64,000 nt of DNA, taken from the NCBI GenBank assembly GCA_028698995.1, contig JAQVVM010000013.1, positions 19,781 through 83,780 of the forward strand. Direction: 5' to 3'. The translations under genes and the position numbers were made by a program. The stretch comes from Bacteroidales bacterium (GTDB lineage Bacteria > Bacteroidota > Bacteroidia > Bacteroidales > PXBB01). Within the stretch, counting starts at the first letter, position 1; each line of letters starts with the position of its first letter. Shown here piece after piece: positions 43,800 to 54,627 of the stretch. The notes under the pieces are model-generated. The model was not told the origin of the DNA, did not search any database, and was given only the letters and a program-made list of their open reading frames with translations.

Positions 43800-45059
43800 T
43801 TATTTAGACGTGGTATTAATATTGAATCCGCACTTTTTTAATTCAAGCCAGAATCCGGGATATGATTTTTTGACTACATTGGGATTTTTTAATATGATAT
43901 TGTCATAAATCAAAGCACATGGTGCAAGAGCCATAGCAATGCGGTGGTCGTTGTAAGTTTCAAAGGCAGTTTCCGGTGGTTTTAACTCAGCAGGATTGAT
44001 TATTACTTCTGAAGTATCCGTTTCAAACCGAATATTTGCATTCATTTTTCTGAGTTCATTAATCACCGCATCAACTCTGTTTGATTCCTTATGTTTTAGA
44101 TTATTCAGTCCCTGTAATCGGGCAGGAATATTAAGCATGGTACAGCAAACTGCAAGAGATGGGAAGAGGTCAGGATTGTTTACAAAATTGAACTCAAACC
44201 TGTCACAAATTCTATTGGTTTTTGTGAGTTCTAAGCCATGCAAACCTTCCTTTGTTTCAACACCAAGCTTTTGATACAAAGATGTCAGAATGCTATCTCC
44301 TTGTTTACTTTCACACTTCAAATTTTCCATTACGATATTGCAATCTTTGCTCATTGCAGCCATCTGGTACCAGCAGGCAACAGCTGACCAATCGGGTTCT
44401 ACGTAAAAATCAACAGCTTGGTATTTCTGCGGGGGAATGTGTATAATATTATCTTCAAACTTGTACACGATACCAAAATCAGACATGACAGAAAGGGTCA
44501 TGTCCAGATAAGGTTTTGAAGCAAGATGACCTGTAAGTTCCAATTTTAAGCCTTTAGGTAAAATCGGTGCCACAAGCAATAGAGAGGAGGCAAACTGACT
44601 ACTTGTCTCGCAATTCAAAGAAACTTCGGATTTGATCTTTACAGGAGGGATAATTTCAAGAGGAAGAAAGCCCTTTTTTTTAAGAAATTCAATTTGTGAA
44701 CCCATCTTTATTAAAGCATCTGTCAGATCAGCCATAGGTCTTTCCTGAAGTCTTTCACTTCCCGTTAAAACATACCTTTCCACACTTGTCAGAGCTAAAA
44801 AAGACAATAAGAAACGGGCTACAGTGCCTGCATCATGACAATCAAGAACAGGTATGTCATCAGAATGTGTCCCACTTATTTTTTCAAGAAGAGACTTTAA
44901 AACAAGAGTGTCATCAGAATCAGAAAGATTTGCAATCTCAAAACTACCCTCACACATGGCTTTAATCATCAAAACCCTATTGCTTAAACTTTTTGAACCG
45001 GGTAGGTTTATTCTACCTTTTATATAGGGAGAGGATTTATAAATGTGTACATCACTCAT
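43800..45059 (-). CDS. aroA: 3-phosphoshikimate 1-carboxyvinyltransferase (EPSP synthase)
   Basis: 419 aa. Condenses shikimate-3-phosphate and PEP. Motifs: LPGSKSLSNRVLM (N-terminal phosphate-binding lysine and serine), DAGTVARFLLSFLAL, LTGSERLQERPM (RP motif), SSQFASSLLL, HKESNRVDAV and NDHRIAMALAPC. The gene is 2 bp downstream of aroB (stop at 45062), so it is part of an aroB-aroA operon on the minus strand, with the M28 gene 6 bp downstream. Length is normal. Confidence 0.95.
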   Translation of the reverse strand: MSDVHIYKSSPYIKGRINLPGSKSLSNRVLMIKAMCEGSFEIANLSDSDDTLVLKSLLEKISGTHSDDIPVLDCHDAGTVARFLLSFLALTSVERYVLTGSERLQERPMADLTDALIKMGSQIEFLKKKGFLPLEIIPPVKIKSEVSLNCETSSQFASSLLLVAPILPKGLKLELTGHLASKPYLDMTLSVMSDFGIVYKFEDNIIHIPPQKYQAVDFYVEPDWSAVACWYQMAAMSKDCNIVMENLKCESKQGDSILTSLYQKLGVETKEGLHGLELTKTNRICDRFEFNFVNNPDLFPSLAVCCTMLNIPARLQGLNNLKHKESNRVDAVINELRKMNANIRFETDTSEVIINPAELKPPETAFETYNDHRIAMALAPCALIYDNIILKNPNVVKKSYPGFWLELKKCGFNINTTSK

Positions 45060-45061
45060 CT

Positions 45062-46132
45062 TCAGGATTGGTATAAGGTATTATAAAAGTCTAAAGCCTT
45101 AAAAACATCAGATTTCGACACTTCACAATCAATTTTCACATGTCCTATTGAACTTAACAGAACCATTTTAATTTTGTTGCTGCTATTTTTTTTGTCATGG
45201 CACATTAATTCAAAAACCTCCTCATAATATTCTTTCTTCACAGGGAAAAAAGTAAAGTGGTTTTTAATAAAAGAAACTATTTCATTCCGTTTATCTAAAG
45301 AAAACCCTTCAATGGACTCAGAAAGCCCGATTGCACAAATCAGACCCACAGCCACAGCCTCACCATGTTTGAGATTCTGATTGTTCATTTTTTCGCCCAA
45401 CATTTCTATAGCATGACCTATAGTATGCCCGAGATTTAATGATTTTCGTTCACACTTTTCTAATGGATCGGATTCAACAATGCTGAGTTTAAATGCGAGT
45501 GTATCAAAAATAAGCTCCCCTAAATTGTTTTTATGTGTTGAAATGATTTTTTTCCAATGTGCATTGCTGTCAAGCAGGGCATGTTTGAGCATTTCTGCAT
45601 AGCCAGATTTCATTTCAGTATCTGGGAGGGTTTTCAAAAAGGATTTATAGATAAAAACAAGTTCAGGATTTGAAAACAAGCCTATCTGGTTTTTTAAACC
45701 ATGCATGTTAAAGCCTGTTTTGCCACCTATCGAAGCATCTGCCATTGACAAAAGGCTGGTTGGTACATTTATATAGCGTAAACCTCTTTTAAAGGTTGAT
45801 GCAGCAAAAGCACCCATATCGCACACTACACCCCCGCCCAGATTCATCAATATTGATTTTCTGTCTGCATTATTATGATGTAAACCATCCCAGATTTTGC
45901 AACAATTTGTAAGATTTTTATTTCCTTCTCCGGATTCAATTTCGAGGATAATACAGTTTTTAAAATGGCGTAAATGATTTTCAAAAAGTGGCAAACAATA
46001 TTTTTTTGTGTTTTCATCAACGAGGATAAAAGCCTTTGAAACTGTATCACTTATGGAACTCAGATACAAATTAAATGCATCTAAGGAATCTCCAATAAGT
46101 ACTTTATAATCTTTGGTCTTTAGGGTTAACAT
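45062..46132 (-). CDS. aroB: 3-dehydroquinate synthase
   Basis: 356 aa, NAD-dependent, zinc-containing enzyme that cyclises DAHP. Motifs: ILMNLGGGVVCDMGAFAAST (NAD-binding), PTSLLSMADASIGGKTG, NLGHTIGHAIE and KHGEAVAVGL (metal ligands). It begins the likely aroB-aroA-M28 operon and is separated from uvrB by 19 bp. Confidence 0.95.
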   Translation of the reverse strand: MLTLKTKDYKVLIGDSLDAFNLYLSSISDTVSKAFILVDENTKKYCLPLFENHLRHFKNCIILEIESGEGNKNLTNCCKIWDGLHHNNADRKSILMNLGGGVVCDMGAFAASTFKRGLRYINVPTSLLSMADASIGGKTGFNMHGLKNQIGLFSNPELVFIYKSFLKTLPDTEMKSGYAEMLKHALLDSNAHWKKIISTHKNNLGELIFDTLAFKLSIVESDPLEKCERKSLNLGHTIGHAIEMLGEKMNNQNLKHGEAVAVGLICAIGLSESIEGFSLDKRNEIVSFIKNHFTFFPVKKEYYEEVFELMCHDKKNSSNKIKMVLLSSIGHVKIDCEVSKSDVFKALDFYNTLYQS

Positions 46133-46151
46133 TATAGAATATTAAAAAATA

Positions 46152-48167
46152 TTATGATTTCTCATCTAATAATTTTTTAAGGGCAAACATTTCATCTCTT
46201 AATCTGGCTGCTTCGACTAAATTAAGTTCTTTTGCAGCTTGCTCCATTAATTTACGCACTTTCTGGACAGCCTTTTTAAGTTGATCCGTTGTCATGTATT
46301 GAACAACAGGGTCAGCAGCATAATCAATATGCTCGTTTTCAGAATAAAAAGCGTTATTATTATTAACGACTGCTGTCTGACCAAAAATGGACTCTTTTGA
46401 TTTAATTATCTGACGTGGTGTAATATTGTTTTTAATATTATAATCAATTTGCTTTAGACGTCTTCTGTTTGTTTCATCAATAGTCCGTTGCATTGATCCT
46501 GTAATTTTGTCAGCATACATAATAACCAAGCTGTTGATATTACGTGCAGCCCTTCCGGCAGTTTGTGTAAGAGAACGTTCTGAACGGAGAAATCCTTCTT
46601 TATCGGCATCAAGAATAGCAACAAGGGAAACTTCGGGCAAGTCTAGGCCTTCTCTTAAAAGGTTAACACCTATTAAGACATCAAAAACACCCATTCGCAG
46701 GTCGCGTAATATCTCGACCCTTTCGAGTGTATCTACTTCAGAGTGGATATAACGGCAACGGATACTAAATTTTGTCAAGTACTTACTAAGTTCTTCGGCC
46801 ATACGTTTGGTAAGAGTGGTTACAAGCACCCTTTCATTAACAGCAACACGCTTACTGATTTCATCCATCAGATCATCAATCTGATTAAGGCTGGGTCTAA
46901 TTTCAATCACAGGGTCCAGCAAACCTGTAGGTCTGATGACCTGCTCAGTAATGGTGCCTTGGGTTTTAGTAAGCTCATAATCTGCAGGTGTAGCACTGAC
47001 ATAAATAACTTTATCAACAACATTTTCAAATTCATCAAATTTCAGAGGCCTATTATCTAAAGCAGCCGGAAGGCGAAATCCATATTCAACGAGATTGGTT
47101 TTTCTTGAAAAATCACCACCATACATGCCCCTGATTTGAGGTAGGGTAACATGACTTTCATCAATTATCATCAGAAAATTATCAGGGAAATAGTCTAAAA
47201 GACAGAATGGACGCATACCTGGGCTTCTCCCATCAAAATAACGTGAGTAATTTTCAATACCCGGACAATAACCCAGTTCTTTCATCATTTCAATGTCGTA
47301 GTTGACACGCTCTTCAATGCGCTTAGCTTCAAATTCTTTTCCTGCTTCCTTAAAACGGGTTATCTGTAACTGTAAATCATCCTGTATTTCTCTTATAGCC
47401 ATATTCATTTTATCTCTTGATGTGTTGAATATATTTGCAGGAAAAATGACAATGTTGTCATGATAATTTAGAATTTCACCTGTTGAGGCTTCCATAGAAA
47501 ACATTTCTTCAATTTCATCACCCCAGAAAACAACCCTGTAAGCCGTATCTGCATAGGCTGGAAAAATATCAACGGTATCGCCCCTCACTCTGAAGTTTCC
47601 TCTCTGAAACTCACCTTCAGAACGAGAATACATGGCATCCACCAAACTGTGAAGAAAAGATTGCCTACTGATTAACTGAGCTTTTTTGAGTCTGATCACA
47701 TTGTTTTTAAAATCATCAGGATTACCAATACCGTAGATACATGAAACTGAAGAAACCACTATAACATCATTACGCCCGGACAAAAGAGCCGTAGTCGTAC
47801 TTAGCCTTAATTTTTCAATTTCATCATTGATGACTAAATCCTTTTCTATGTAGGTATCTGTAACCGGCAAGTAGGCTTCAGGCTGGTAGTAATCGTAATA
47901 GGACACAAAATATTCCACTGCATTATCGGGAAAGAACTGCTTAAACTCACCATATAACTGCGCCGCCAGTGTTTTGTTATGACTGAGTACAAGCACAGGT
48001 TCGTTGAGTTGGGACAGCACATTAGCAACAGTAAAAGTTTTTCCAGAGCCCGTAACTCCAAGAAGCACCTGGTATTTTTCACCTCTTCTGATGCCTTCAA
48101 GTAAACCACTGATGGCTTCGGGTTGATCACCCGTAGGTTTAAAATCAGAAACCAGATTAAATCCCAT
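46152..48167 (-). CDS. uvrB: Excinuclease ABC subunit B
   Basis: 671 aa. Nucleotide-excision-repair helicase-like protein that loads UvrC onto damage. Walker A GVTGSGKT (38-45), the beta-hairpin region YYDYYQPEAYLP, the DEAD-like DESH motif, motif VI QTAGRAARN, and a C-terminal UVR domain (LRKLMEQAAKELNLVEAARLRDEMFALKK) that contacts UvrC. Complete and of normal length. First gene of the downstream minus-strand block. Confidence 0.97.
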   Translation of the reverse strand: MGFNLVSDFKPTGDQPEAISGLLEGIRRGEKYQVLLGVTGSGKTFTVANVLSQLNEPVLVLSHNKTLAAQLYGEFKQFFPDNAVEYFVSYYDYYQPEAYLPVTDTYIEKDLVINDEIEKLRLSTTTALLSGRNDVIVVSSVSCIYGIGNPDDFKNNVIRLKKAQLISRQSFLHSLVDAMYSRSEGEFQRGNFRVRGDTVDIFPAYADTAYRVVFWGDEIEEMFSMEASTGEILNYHDNIVIFPANIFNTSRDKMNMAIREIQDDLQLQITRFKEAGKEFEAKRIEERVNYDIEMMKELGYCPGIENYSRYFDGRSPGMRPFCLLDYFPDNFLMIIDESHVTLPQIRGMYGGDFSRKTNLVEYGFRLPAALDNRPLKFDEFENVVDKVIYVSATPADYELTKTQGTITEQVIRPTGLLDPVIEIRPSLNQIDDLMDEISKRVAVNERVLVTTLTKRMAEELSKYLTKFSIRCRYIHSEVDTLERVEILRDLRMGVFDVLIGVNLLREGLDLPEVSLVAILDADKEGFLRSERSLTQTAGRAARNINSLVIMYADKITGSMQRTIDETNRRRLKQIDYNIKNNITPRQIIKSKESIFGQTAVVNNNNAFYSENEHIDYAADPVVQYMTTDQLKKAVQKVRKLMEQAAKELNLVEAARLRDEMFALKKLLDEKS

Positions 48168-48595
48168 TTTGTATTAATATTAGTGCAAATATCGGAATAT
48201 TTTATGAGAAGACTTGGAGTTTTAAAAATTAAACGCAAATGAGATAGGTATATCCTTATAGAAATGGATGATTGTTTATTATTGATTTTTTTTAAGGTAA
48301 CAACTGTTGAAACCATAGGGATTTTACAATTTCTCCTTAAGGATGAAATTTAAATTTGGATTTTTCTTCATCTTATGATTTTTTGTACATTCTATACGAA
48401 TAATTTAATGAAGTTAACTCGCAAGGATATTAAATGATATTTCGTTCAATATCAAATAGTTGTATGCAATATTTTTAAATATTAATAAGTGCCTTCAAAA
48501 GCCTTAAAGAACATCTATTGAACAATTAAATTATTTTTTCAATAATAAATTTGATTTTTTATTAAGTTTGCTTAAAACCTTAGAAAACAATCATT
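48168..48595. other. Divergent intergenic region (428 bp) between uvrB and the tricorn-like gene
   Basis: AT-rich with no ORF of note. Near the right end there is a candidate -7 element TAAGTTTG (48563-48570), 25 bp before the plus-strand ATG. A corresponding -33 box is not convincing. Confidence 0.45.
48563..48570 (+). promoter_or_regulatory. Candidate -7 element of the tricorn-like protease gene
   Basis: TAAGTTTG fits TAnnTTTG and is placed for a short leader before ATG 48596. Weak support only. Confidence 0.3.
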
Positions 48596-51500
48596 ATGAG
48601 AATCACATCTATCATTATTTCAATTTTAATTTCAATCATTGTAAGCTCTGTAACTGCTCAGGAAGAAGCAAGGCTCATGCGGTTTCCCACCATTCACGGC
48701 AACCAAATAGTATTCAGTTATGCGGGTAATTTGTACAATGTCAGTAAAAGTGGAGGAATTGCACGCAGATTAACATCAGATATAGGTTATGAAATGTTTC
48801 CTCGTTACTCACCCGATGGCAGTATGATTGCTTTTACAGGCCAATATGACGGTAATACTGAAGTTTTTGTCATGCCTGCAACAGGGGGCTCTCCTACTCG
48901 GCTAACTTTCACAGCCACGCTAAGAAGAGATGAGATTTCTGACAGGATGGGACCAAACAATATTGTCATGGGTTGGACTCCAGACGGTAATTACATTATT
49001 TACCGCTCGAGGAAAAAAACTTTCAATGATTTTATAGGTCATCTGTACATGGTCAGTTTGCAGGGAGGAATGCCTATTGAAATACCTCTATCGACAGGAG
49101 GGTTCAACAGTTTTTCTCCGGATGGTAAAAAAATTGCTTTCAACAGGGTTTTCCGTGAGTTTCGGACATGGAAGTATTACAAGGGCGGAATGGCTGATGA
49201 TATTCGAATTTTTGACAGGGATACAAAAAGTATTGTAAACATTACAAATCATGTGTCTCAGGACATCATCCCCATGTGGATTGGTGATGACATATACTTT
49301 ATTTCTGACAGAGACCACACAATGAATCTTTTTGCTTATAATACCAATACTGCAGCTTTAAGAAAAATTACAAACTACACGGATTATGATATAAAATTTC
49401 CATCAAACAGTAAAGAAGCCATTGTTTTTGAAAAAGGAGGTTACATCTATGTTTTTGATATTCAAACACAAATAACTTCAAAAGTGGATGTTATAATCGC
49501 TGATGATTTGCTGAGTGGACGAAATACCGAAAAAGATGCTTCCAAAAACATATTAAGCGTTGATATTTCTCCTGATGGAGAGCGACTTGTCTTTGGAGCC
49601 AGAGGAGATATCTTTACAGTACCCTATGAAGACGGTATTACCCGAAATTTAACCCAGTCGTCAGGTGCACACGACCGACATGCAGTCTGGTCGCCTGATG
49701 GCAATCAGATAGCTTATTTAAGTGATGCAGACGGGGAATTTGAAATTTATATCCAAAAACAGGATGGCAGTACTCCTCCTGTTCAATTGACCAGAGATGC
49801 CGATACCTATTACTTTAACATTAAATGGTCTCCTGACGGTCGTTATTTATTGTGGGGTGATAAAAAAATGCGTCTAAGGTATATTGATGTCAATACTAAA
49901 CGTATCACTGAAGTAGCCCGAAACGATTCATGGGAGTTTAGCAACTACGAATGGAGCCCTGACAGTAAGTGGATTGCCTATACGAATAATGAACTCAATG
50001 GCTTATCTTCCGTTAAACTTTTTGGACTGGAACAGCAGAAAACTTTTGATGTAAGCGGCATTTGGTTTCGTTCGTACAATCCTTCTTTCAGCCGCTGTGG
50101 TAAATACCTGTTTTTTGTTTCCGACAGGGATTTTAACCCCATCTACAGCCGTACCGAATGGAACCATGCGTATGGTCAAATGGCCAAGATATATTTTGTA
50201 AACCTGTCCAATGAAAGTGCCAACCCTTTTGCATATAGAAACAATGAAGTGAAACCGGTTGTTGCTGCTGTCACAAGAAATTCGAGAAACCCACAATCAG
50301 AAGCAGCAAAGACTGACAGTACCATCATAGTAAATATTGACACTAATGATATGCAAAGCCGTATTCAGGCACTGCCTATAGAAACTGCTGAGTATTATAA
50401 TATTACAAGCCTTAATGGGAAAGTATATTATATGAGATATAACAACGATACAAAAAAGAGACTACTCCTGATGTATGATTTTGAGAAACGTACGGAAACA
50501 GAATTGACCGAATGCAATCAATTCATTATCAGCGGGAATTCCAAAAAAATCATGATTTCTAAGGACAACAAATATTACGTTATAGATTTGCCCACCACAT
50601 CACCAAGATTAGAAAAAAATGTCAATCTTGAAAATATGAAAACATGGGTTAACCTAAAAGAAGAATGGAGACAGATTTTCTATGAAAGTTGGCGACAAAT
50701 GCGTGATTTCTTTTATGTTGAAAATATGCATGGTGTGAATTGGGAGCTTGTCAAGCAGAAATATGAAGTTTTTTTGCCCTATGTTAAGCACAGGCACGAT
50801 TTGAATTACATCATAGGGGAAATGATTAGTGAACTGAATGTAGGACATGCCTATGTAAATGGTGGGGATATGCCCACGCTTAACAGAATACCAATGGGGC
50901 TTTTAGGGGCAACTTTTAAAAAGGACGCATCCGGATATTTCAGGATTGAGACACTCCTTCAAGGTGCTTCATGGTCGGAGAAATTACGTTCACCTCTCAC
51001 TGAACCGGGCATGAATATAGATACCGGAGACTATATCATTGCTATTGACGGCAGGGATCTTAAAGCTGTTTCAAATATTTACGAACTTCTTATCAATAAA
51101 GCAAACAAAGCTGTTGAACTGACGGTAAACAATACACCTGCCATGAATGGGAGCACACGTAAAATCATTGTTAAACCCATAGATGATGAATCTGAATTAT
51201 ATTATTACAGGTGGGTTCAATCTAATATAAAGCGCGTCAATGATGCAACAAACGGAGAAGTGGGTTATATTCACATTCCCGACATGGGACCTGCGGGTCT
51301 GAATGAATTTGTAAAGCATTTTTATTCACAACTTCATAAGAAGGCGCTCATCATTGATGACAGGGGCAATGGAGGAGGTAATGTATCTCCTATGATTTTG
51401 GAGCGTTTACAAAGACGTATTCAAAGGGCCAATATGTCACGCAATGCAACTGAACCTTCTCAGACTCCACGACAAATGATCCTTGGGCCGATAGTTGTTC

Positions 51501-51862
51501 TTATAAACCAATATTCAGCATCAGATGGAGACCTTTTTCCTTATGGTGTGCAAAAGTACGGATTAGGTCCTGTTATTGGTGTTCGATCCTGGGGTGGTGT
51601 TGTTGGTATCAGAGGTTCCCTTCCATTTGTGGATGGAGCCACCCTCAATAAACCTGAATTTGCTTCTTATGATGCTGAAACAGGGGAATGGATTATTGAA
51701 GGACATGGTGTAGATCCTGATATTGTTATTGACAATGACCCCTACGAGGAATATATGGGAAAGGATGCACAATTGGATAAAGCAATAGAGGAAATAATGA
51801 AAGCTCTGAGGGACTTCACTCCTCTCCATCCCATACCTGAAGGCCCTGACAGAAGCAGATAG
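48596..51862 (+). CDS. Secreted tricorn-like S41 protease with WD40-like propeller
   Basis: 1088 aa; signal peptide (1-21, ending VTAQ). Residues ~25-330 and ~330-690 hold WD40-like/TolB-type beta-propeller repeats (SPDGSMIAFTG, SPDGKKIAFNR, SPDGRYLLWGD, SPDSKWIAYT). Then a helical region (SWRQMRDFFYVENMHGVNWE), a PDZ-like domain (~800-870) and the S41 peptidase domain with VGYIHIPDMG, LIIDDRGNGGGN and the nucleophile Ser in QYSASDGD at about residue 973. This is the Bacteroidota version of tricorn protease, here exported and likely periplasmic. Confidence 0.9.
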   Translation: MRITSIIISILISIIVSSVTAQEEARLMRFPTIHGNQIVFSYAGNLYNVSKSGGIARRLTSDIGYEMFPRYSPDGSMIAFTGQYDGNTEVFVMPATGGSPTRLTFTATLRRDEISDRMGPNNIVMGWTPDGNYIIYRSRKKTFNDFIGHLYMVSLQGGMPIEIPLSTGGFNSFSPDGKKIAFNRVFREFRTWKYYKGGMADDIRIFDRDTKSIVNITNHVSQDIIPMWIGDDIYFISDRDHTMNLFAYNTNTAALRKITNYTDYDIKFPSNSKEAIVFEKGGYIYVFDIQTQITSKVDVIIADDLLSGRNTEKDASKNILSVDISPDGERLVFGARGDIFTVPYEDGITRNLTQSSGAHDRHAVWSPDGNQIAYLSDADGEFEIYIQKQDGSTPPVQLTRDADTYYFNIKWSPDGRYLLWGDKKMRLRYIDVNTKRITEVARNDSWEFSNYEWSPDSKWIAYTNNELNGLSSVKLFGLEQQKTFDVSGIWFRSYNPSFSRCGKYLFFVSDRDFNPIYSRTEWNHAYGQMAKIYFVNLSNESANPFAYRNNEVKPVVAAVTRNSRNPQSEAAKTDSTIIVNIDTNDMQSRIQALPIETAEYYNITSLNGKVYYMRYNNDTKKRLLLMYDFEKRTETELTECNQFIISGNSKKIMISKDNKYYVIDLPTTSPRLEKNVNLENMKTWVNLKEEWRQIFYESWRQMRDFFYVENMHGVNWELVKQKYEVFLPYVKHRHDLNYIIGEMISELNVGHAYVNGGDMPTLNRIPMGLLGATFKKDASGYFRIETLLQGASWSEKLRSPLTEPGMNIDTGDYIIAIDGRDLKAVSNIYELLINKANKAVELTVNNTPAMNGSTRKIIVKPIDDESELYYYRWVQSNIKRVNDATNGEVGYIHIPDMGPAGLNEFVKHFYSQLHKKALIIDDRGNGGGNVSPMILERLQRRIQRANMSRNATEPSQTPRQMILGPIVVLINQYSASDGDLFPYGVQKYGLGPVIGVRSWGGVVGIRGSLPFVDGATLNKPEFASYDAETGEWIIEGHGVDPDIVIDNDPYEEYMGKDAQLDKAIEEIMKALRDFTPLHPIPEGPDRSR

Positions 51863-51890
51863 TAATTATTTGTTTAATGGCTTTTTAGTT

Positions 51891-52469
51891 TTATTCTTCA
51901 ACCCAATCGTCATAAAATGGGTTTAAATCAGGATGCTCTTTGAGAAAAGCTTTATCTTTTTCCTTGAGATTTCCAACAATTATTGCCGGATTACCCTTGA
52001 TGATTGAAAAGTCGGGGAAAGAACCCTGTACATAACTGTAAGCAGCCACAATACATCCCTTACCAATCTGTGTATTTGGCATTAATGTAGAAAAAGGACC
52101 AATAAAAGAATATTACCCAATGACTATTGGACCTTGGACATAACCCTTTGGTTTTTTTTCTGTATTGTGTTTTCCATAATACCGTATTGAATTGTGACTT
52201 GAATGAGTTGTAATATTTACGTAGTTTGTAAGCTGACAACCCTCCCCAATTGTAATGCCATTACTGGCTTCTATAAAACAATGATGCCCGATATAGACGT
52301 TTTCTCCAATTTCCAGATTTTGTGGGTGGTCAATAAATGTTGAAGTACTTATTCTGAACCCTTTTGGGAATCTTAGCCCAGGGTAGCTTCTAATCATTTT
52401 CACTTTAATGACAGGAAAATATAGAAGTGTAAGCGTGTATGCAATTCGTTTAAAAATCTTTTTAATCAT
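51891..52469 (-). pseudogene. Hexapeptide-repeat acyltransferase with an in-frame stop
   Basis: N-terminal frame 52113-52469 (118 aa) and C-terminal frame 51891-52112 are in the same reading frame separated by a single TAA at 52113-52115. Left-handed beta-helix repeats continue straight through: GPIVIG*YSFIGPFSTLMPNTQIGKGCIV. The protein would be ~192 aa, similar in size to maltose/serine O-acetyltransferase-like enzymes (SAT/LbH fold). Sequence error or a recent nonsense mutation are both possible. Located between the tricorn and C10 peptidase genes, no functional link seen. Confidence 0.75.
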
Positions 52470-52484
52470 TACACAGAAGTAAAA

Positions 52485-54587
52485 TTACAACCTGACCACT
52501 TTTCTGAAAACAACTTCACCACTGTCATAAATAATTCTAATGGTATAAATTCCTCCTGAAAGGAAATCTAAAGGCATTAAAAGATTACTTTCTGACGAAG
52601 TAATTGTATATACTAATTGTTGGTTCACATCAAATACTTCAATTATCTTATTACTATGGTCATCCAAGAAAGAAATATTCAGTTGTTGGGTAAAAGGACT
52701 TGGAAAAAGGTTTATTTTTCTGTCATTATCTAAAGTGTTTGAAGACAATACAACAGAGTTGTAGAAAGCTGTCCAGCCACTGGCTGCATTTTGCCCTGTT
52801 TTAAACCATAACAAGATTTTTGAAGCGTTGTATGTTTTAGTGGGAGGTGTCTGAGAGCCCATATATGTATCAAGTAAGACATAGGGCGAACTGCTCACAT
52901 CAAAAACCTCTAGTGTTGCATCCTGTGCGTCAATGTTAAAGTCATTGAAGCCAATAGTTATGGTACCTGCACCAGGAGGTTCAATACGCCATCGGCAACT
53001 GGTGTTAATGTTGTAATTATAAGCATCACTTCCGTCACTGAAAGTACCTGAGGGGTCATCAAGGACAGTGACGTTTGGACAATAAACCGGTTTTGTAGTG
53101 GTATAAGAAGTCTTCCAACCTTGTTTTCTGATACTGCCATTTGTAATAAATTCCACCAGCATTTTTTTACCTGTTGATTGTATCACAGGAGGCAGTGAAT
53201 TTCCGGAAAAACTCCCCAACAAAGGATCAGCCGTTGTTTCCCCATCGTACACATTTACTATATCGTTAGCATTTTCAGTGTCAAAAACATCAAATTGTAA
53301 TTTGATATTAATAATATTCGTTACAGGGTCAATCAACCAATAACAGGTTTTATTGTTGAGGTATTCAAAATAGCCGCTTCCATCTTCAAAAGTGCCTGCA
53401 GTGGCACTGAGGACTTTAGTACTACTGCAATTATAAGGATAATTAGCACCGGGTTTCATATCAAAGATAGCTTGATGCCAATAATTAAAATTTCCTCCCG
53501 GGGAATTCATATTGTCAATATAGAAATATCCGTTTCCATAACCACCCCAACCCCAGTTAAAATGGAAGAATGTACCATTTGGTGTTTCATTATAACCATC
53601 ACAGTTAAACGCATGACCTCCTTCATCGCTGTACCCAGAATAGTACAAAGGCATGAGGTTATCAATATTGTCTTTCAACATGTTGTTCCATTGAACATCA
53701 GAAAAATTCTCTTTATCCTGAATATTTGTTGAATTGCTGTATCTGAAATAGTTTACAGAAGCAGAAACCACATCCTCAGATAATGCTCCAGAGCCATCAG
53801 GGGAATAGCCCATTTCTACTGCCACACCACAATGGTATAGCAAACGTGCTACTTCAAAATTATGACCATTTAAGCTGTTTGTCATGGCTTCCCAATTATA
53901 TGTGGTATTGCCGAAATCGGCAGATTGCCAGCCGTAACTCCAATCATTATAACCATGAGTACCCATTCCAACCTGAGGATAGTTATAATATTTCATAACC
54001 TGTGCCATGGCTGTAGCCACACATCCGGCATAAACCCTATTACCAGGCCCGGCAGGATCTTCAGGGCATAAGGCATTGTAATAAACACCCTGATCCCATG
54101 TGGTTGTTAACAAAGGGGCTACATTTTTTGCTTTAGCTGTATTGCGGATTATATTTGACCTCTTTGAAAAATAATCCCAAACAGGTTTGAAATTTTGTTC
54201 ACCAGAATTTTCAGAAAGACTTTGAATTTGATGCGTGTAGTTTTTCAACCACTGGGCAAAAGCAGGTGCCAGATTATCTTTGTTAAAATAATTTTCGAAA
54301 GAAAAACCTAAAACAGGATAGGCATTATCGTCGGCTGAAATAATTATAAATCCAACATCATTCAAACTAAAGACATACATCAAAGGCTTGTTATTCAGAT
54401 CATTGGTGAAAGTTTTTATTAATGCAAGATCCGTTTCCTGAAAATCAGTTGTAACAAGCTCATTAATAAGCTGTTCAAAGACAAAATTAGAGGCAGTCAT
54501 TTCAGCTTTTTGTCTGCTTACAAATTCTGCTTTTAGAGAGAAAACCACGAAGAAAGCAATAAAAAGAAGTGATTTTTTAAGGGTCAT
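52485..54587 (-). CDS. Secreted C10-family cysteine peptidase with CUB domains and T9SS type A tail (copy 1)
   Basis: 700 aa. Signal peptide, an N-terminal Spi-like propeptide (to ~150), C10 (streptopain-type) catalytic domain with nucleophile C189 in VYAGCVATAMAQVMKYY and H325 in GGHAFNCDGYN. Two CUB-like domains follow (~390-640; e.g. ENANDIVNVYDGE, ATLEVFDVSSSP), then a T9SS type A C-terminal domain (INLFPSPFTQQLNISF...IFDSGEVVFRKVVRL region). Secreted by the T9SS and anchored or released. Tandem with two close relatives. Confidence 0.9.
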   Translation of the reverse strand: MTLKKSLLFIAFFVVFSLKAEFVSRQKAEMTASNFVFEQLINELVTTDFQETDLALIKTFTNDLNNKPLMYVFSLNDVGFIIISADDNAYPVLGFSFENYFNKDNLAPAFAQWLKNYTHQIQSLSENSGEQNFKPVWDYFSKRSNIIRNTAKAKNVAPLLTTTWDQGVYYNALCPEDPAGPGNRVYAGCVATAMAQVMKYYNYPQVGMGTHGYNDWSYGWQSADFGNTTYNWEAMTNSLNGHNFEVARLLYHCGVAVEMGYSPDGSGALSEDVVSASVNYFRYSNSTNIQDKENFSDVQWNNMLKDNIDNLMPLYYSGYSDEGGHAFNCDGYNETPNGTFFHFNWGWGGYGNGYFYIDNMNSPGGNFNYWHQAIFDMKPGANYPYNCSSTKVLSATAGTFEDGSGYFEYLNNKTCYWLIDPVTNIINIKLQFDVFDTENANDIVNVYDGETTADPLLGSFSGNSLPPVIQSTGKKMLVEFITNGSIRKQGWKTSYTTTKPVYCPNVTVLDDPSGTFSDGSDAYNYNINTSCRWRIEPPGAGTITIGFNDFNIDAQDATLEVFDVSSSPYVLLDTYMGSQTPPTKTYNASKILLWFKTGQNAASGWTAFYNSVVLSSNTLDNDRKINLFPSPFTQQLNISFLDDHSNKIIEVFDVNQQLVYTITSSESNLLMPLDFLSGGIYTIRIIYDSGEVVFRKVVRL

Positions 54588-54627
54588 ATAAATTGAAATT
54601 TATTAATTAGAACTAAAATCTGAACAA

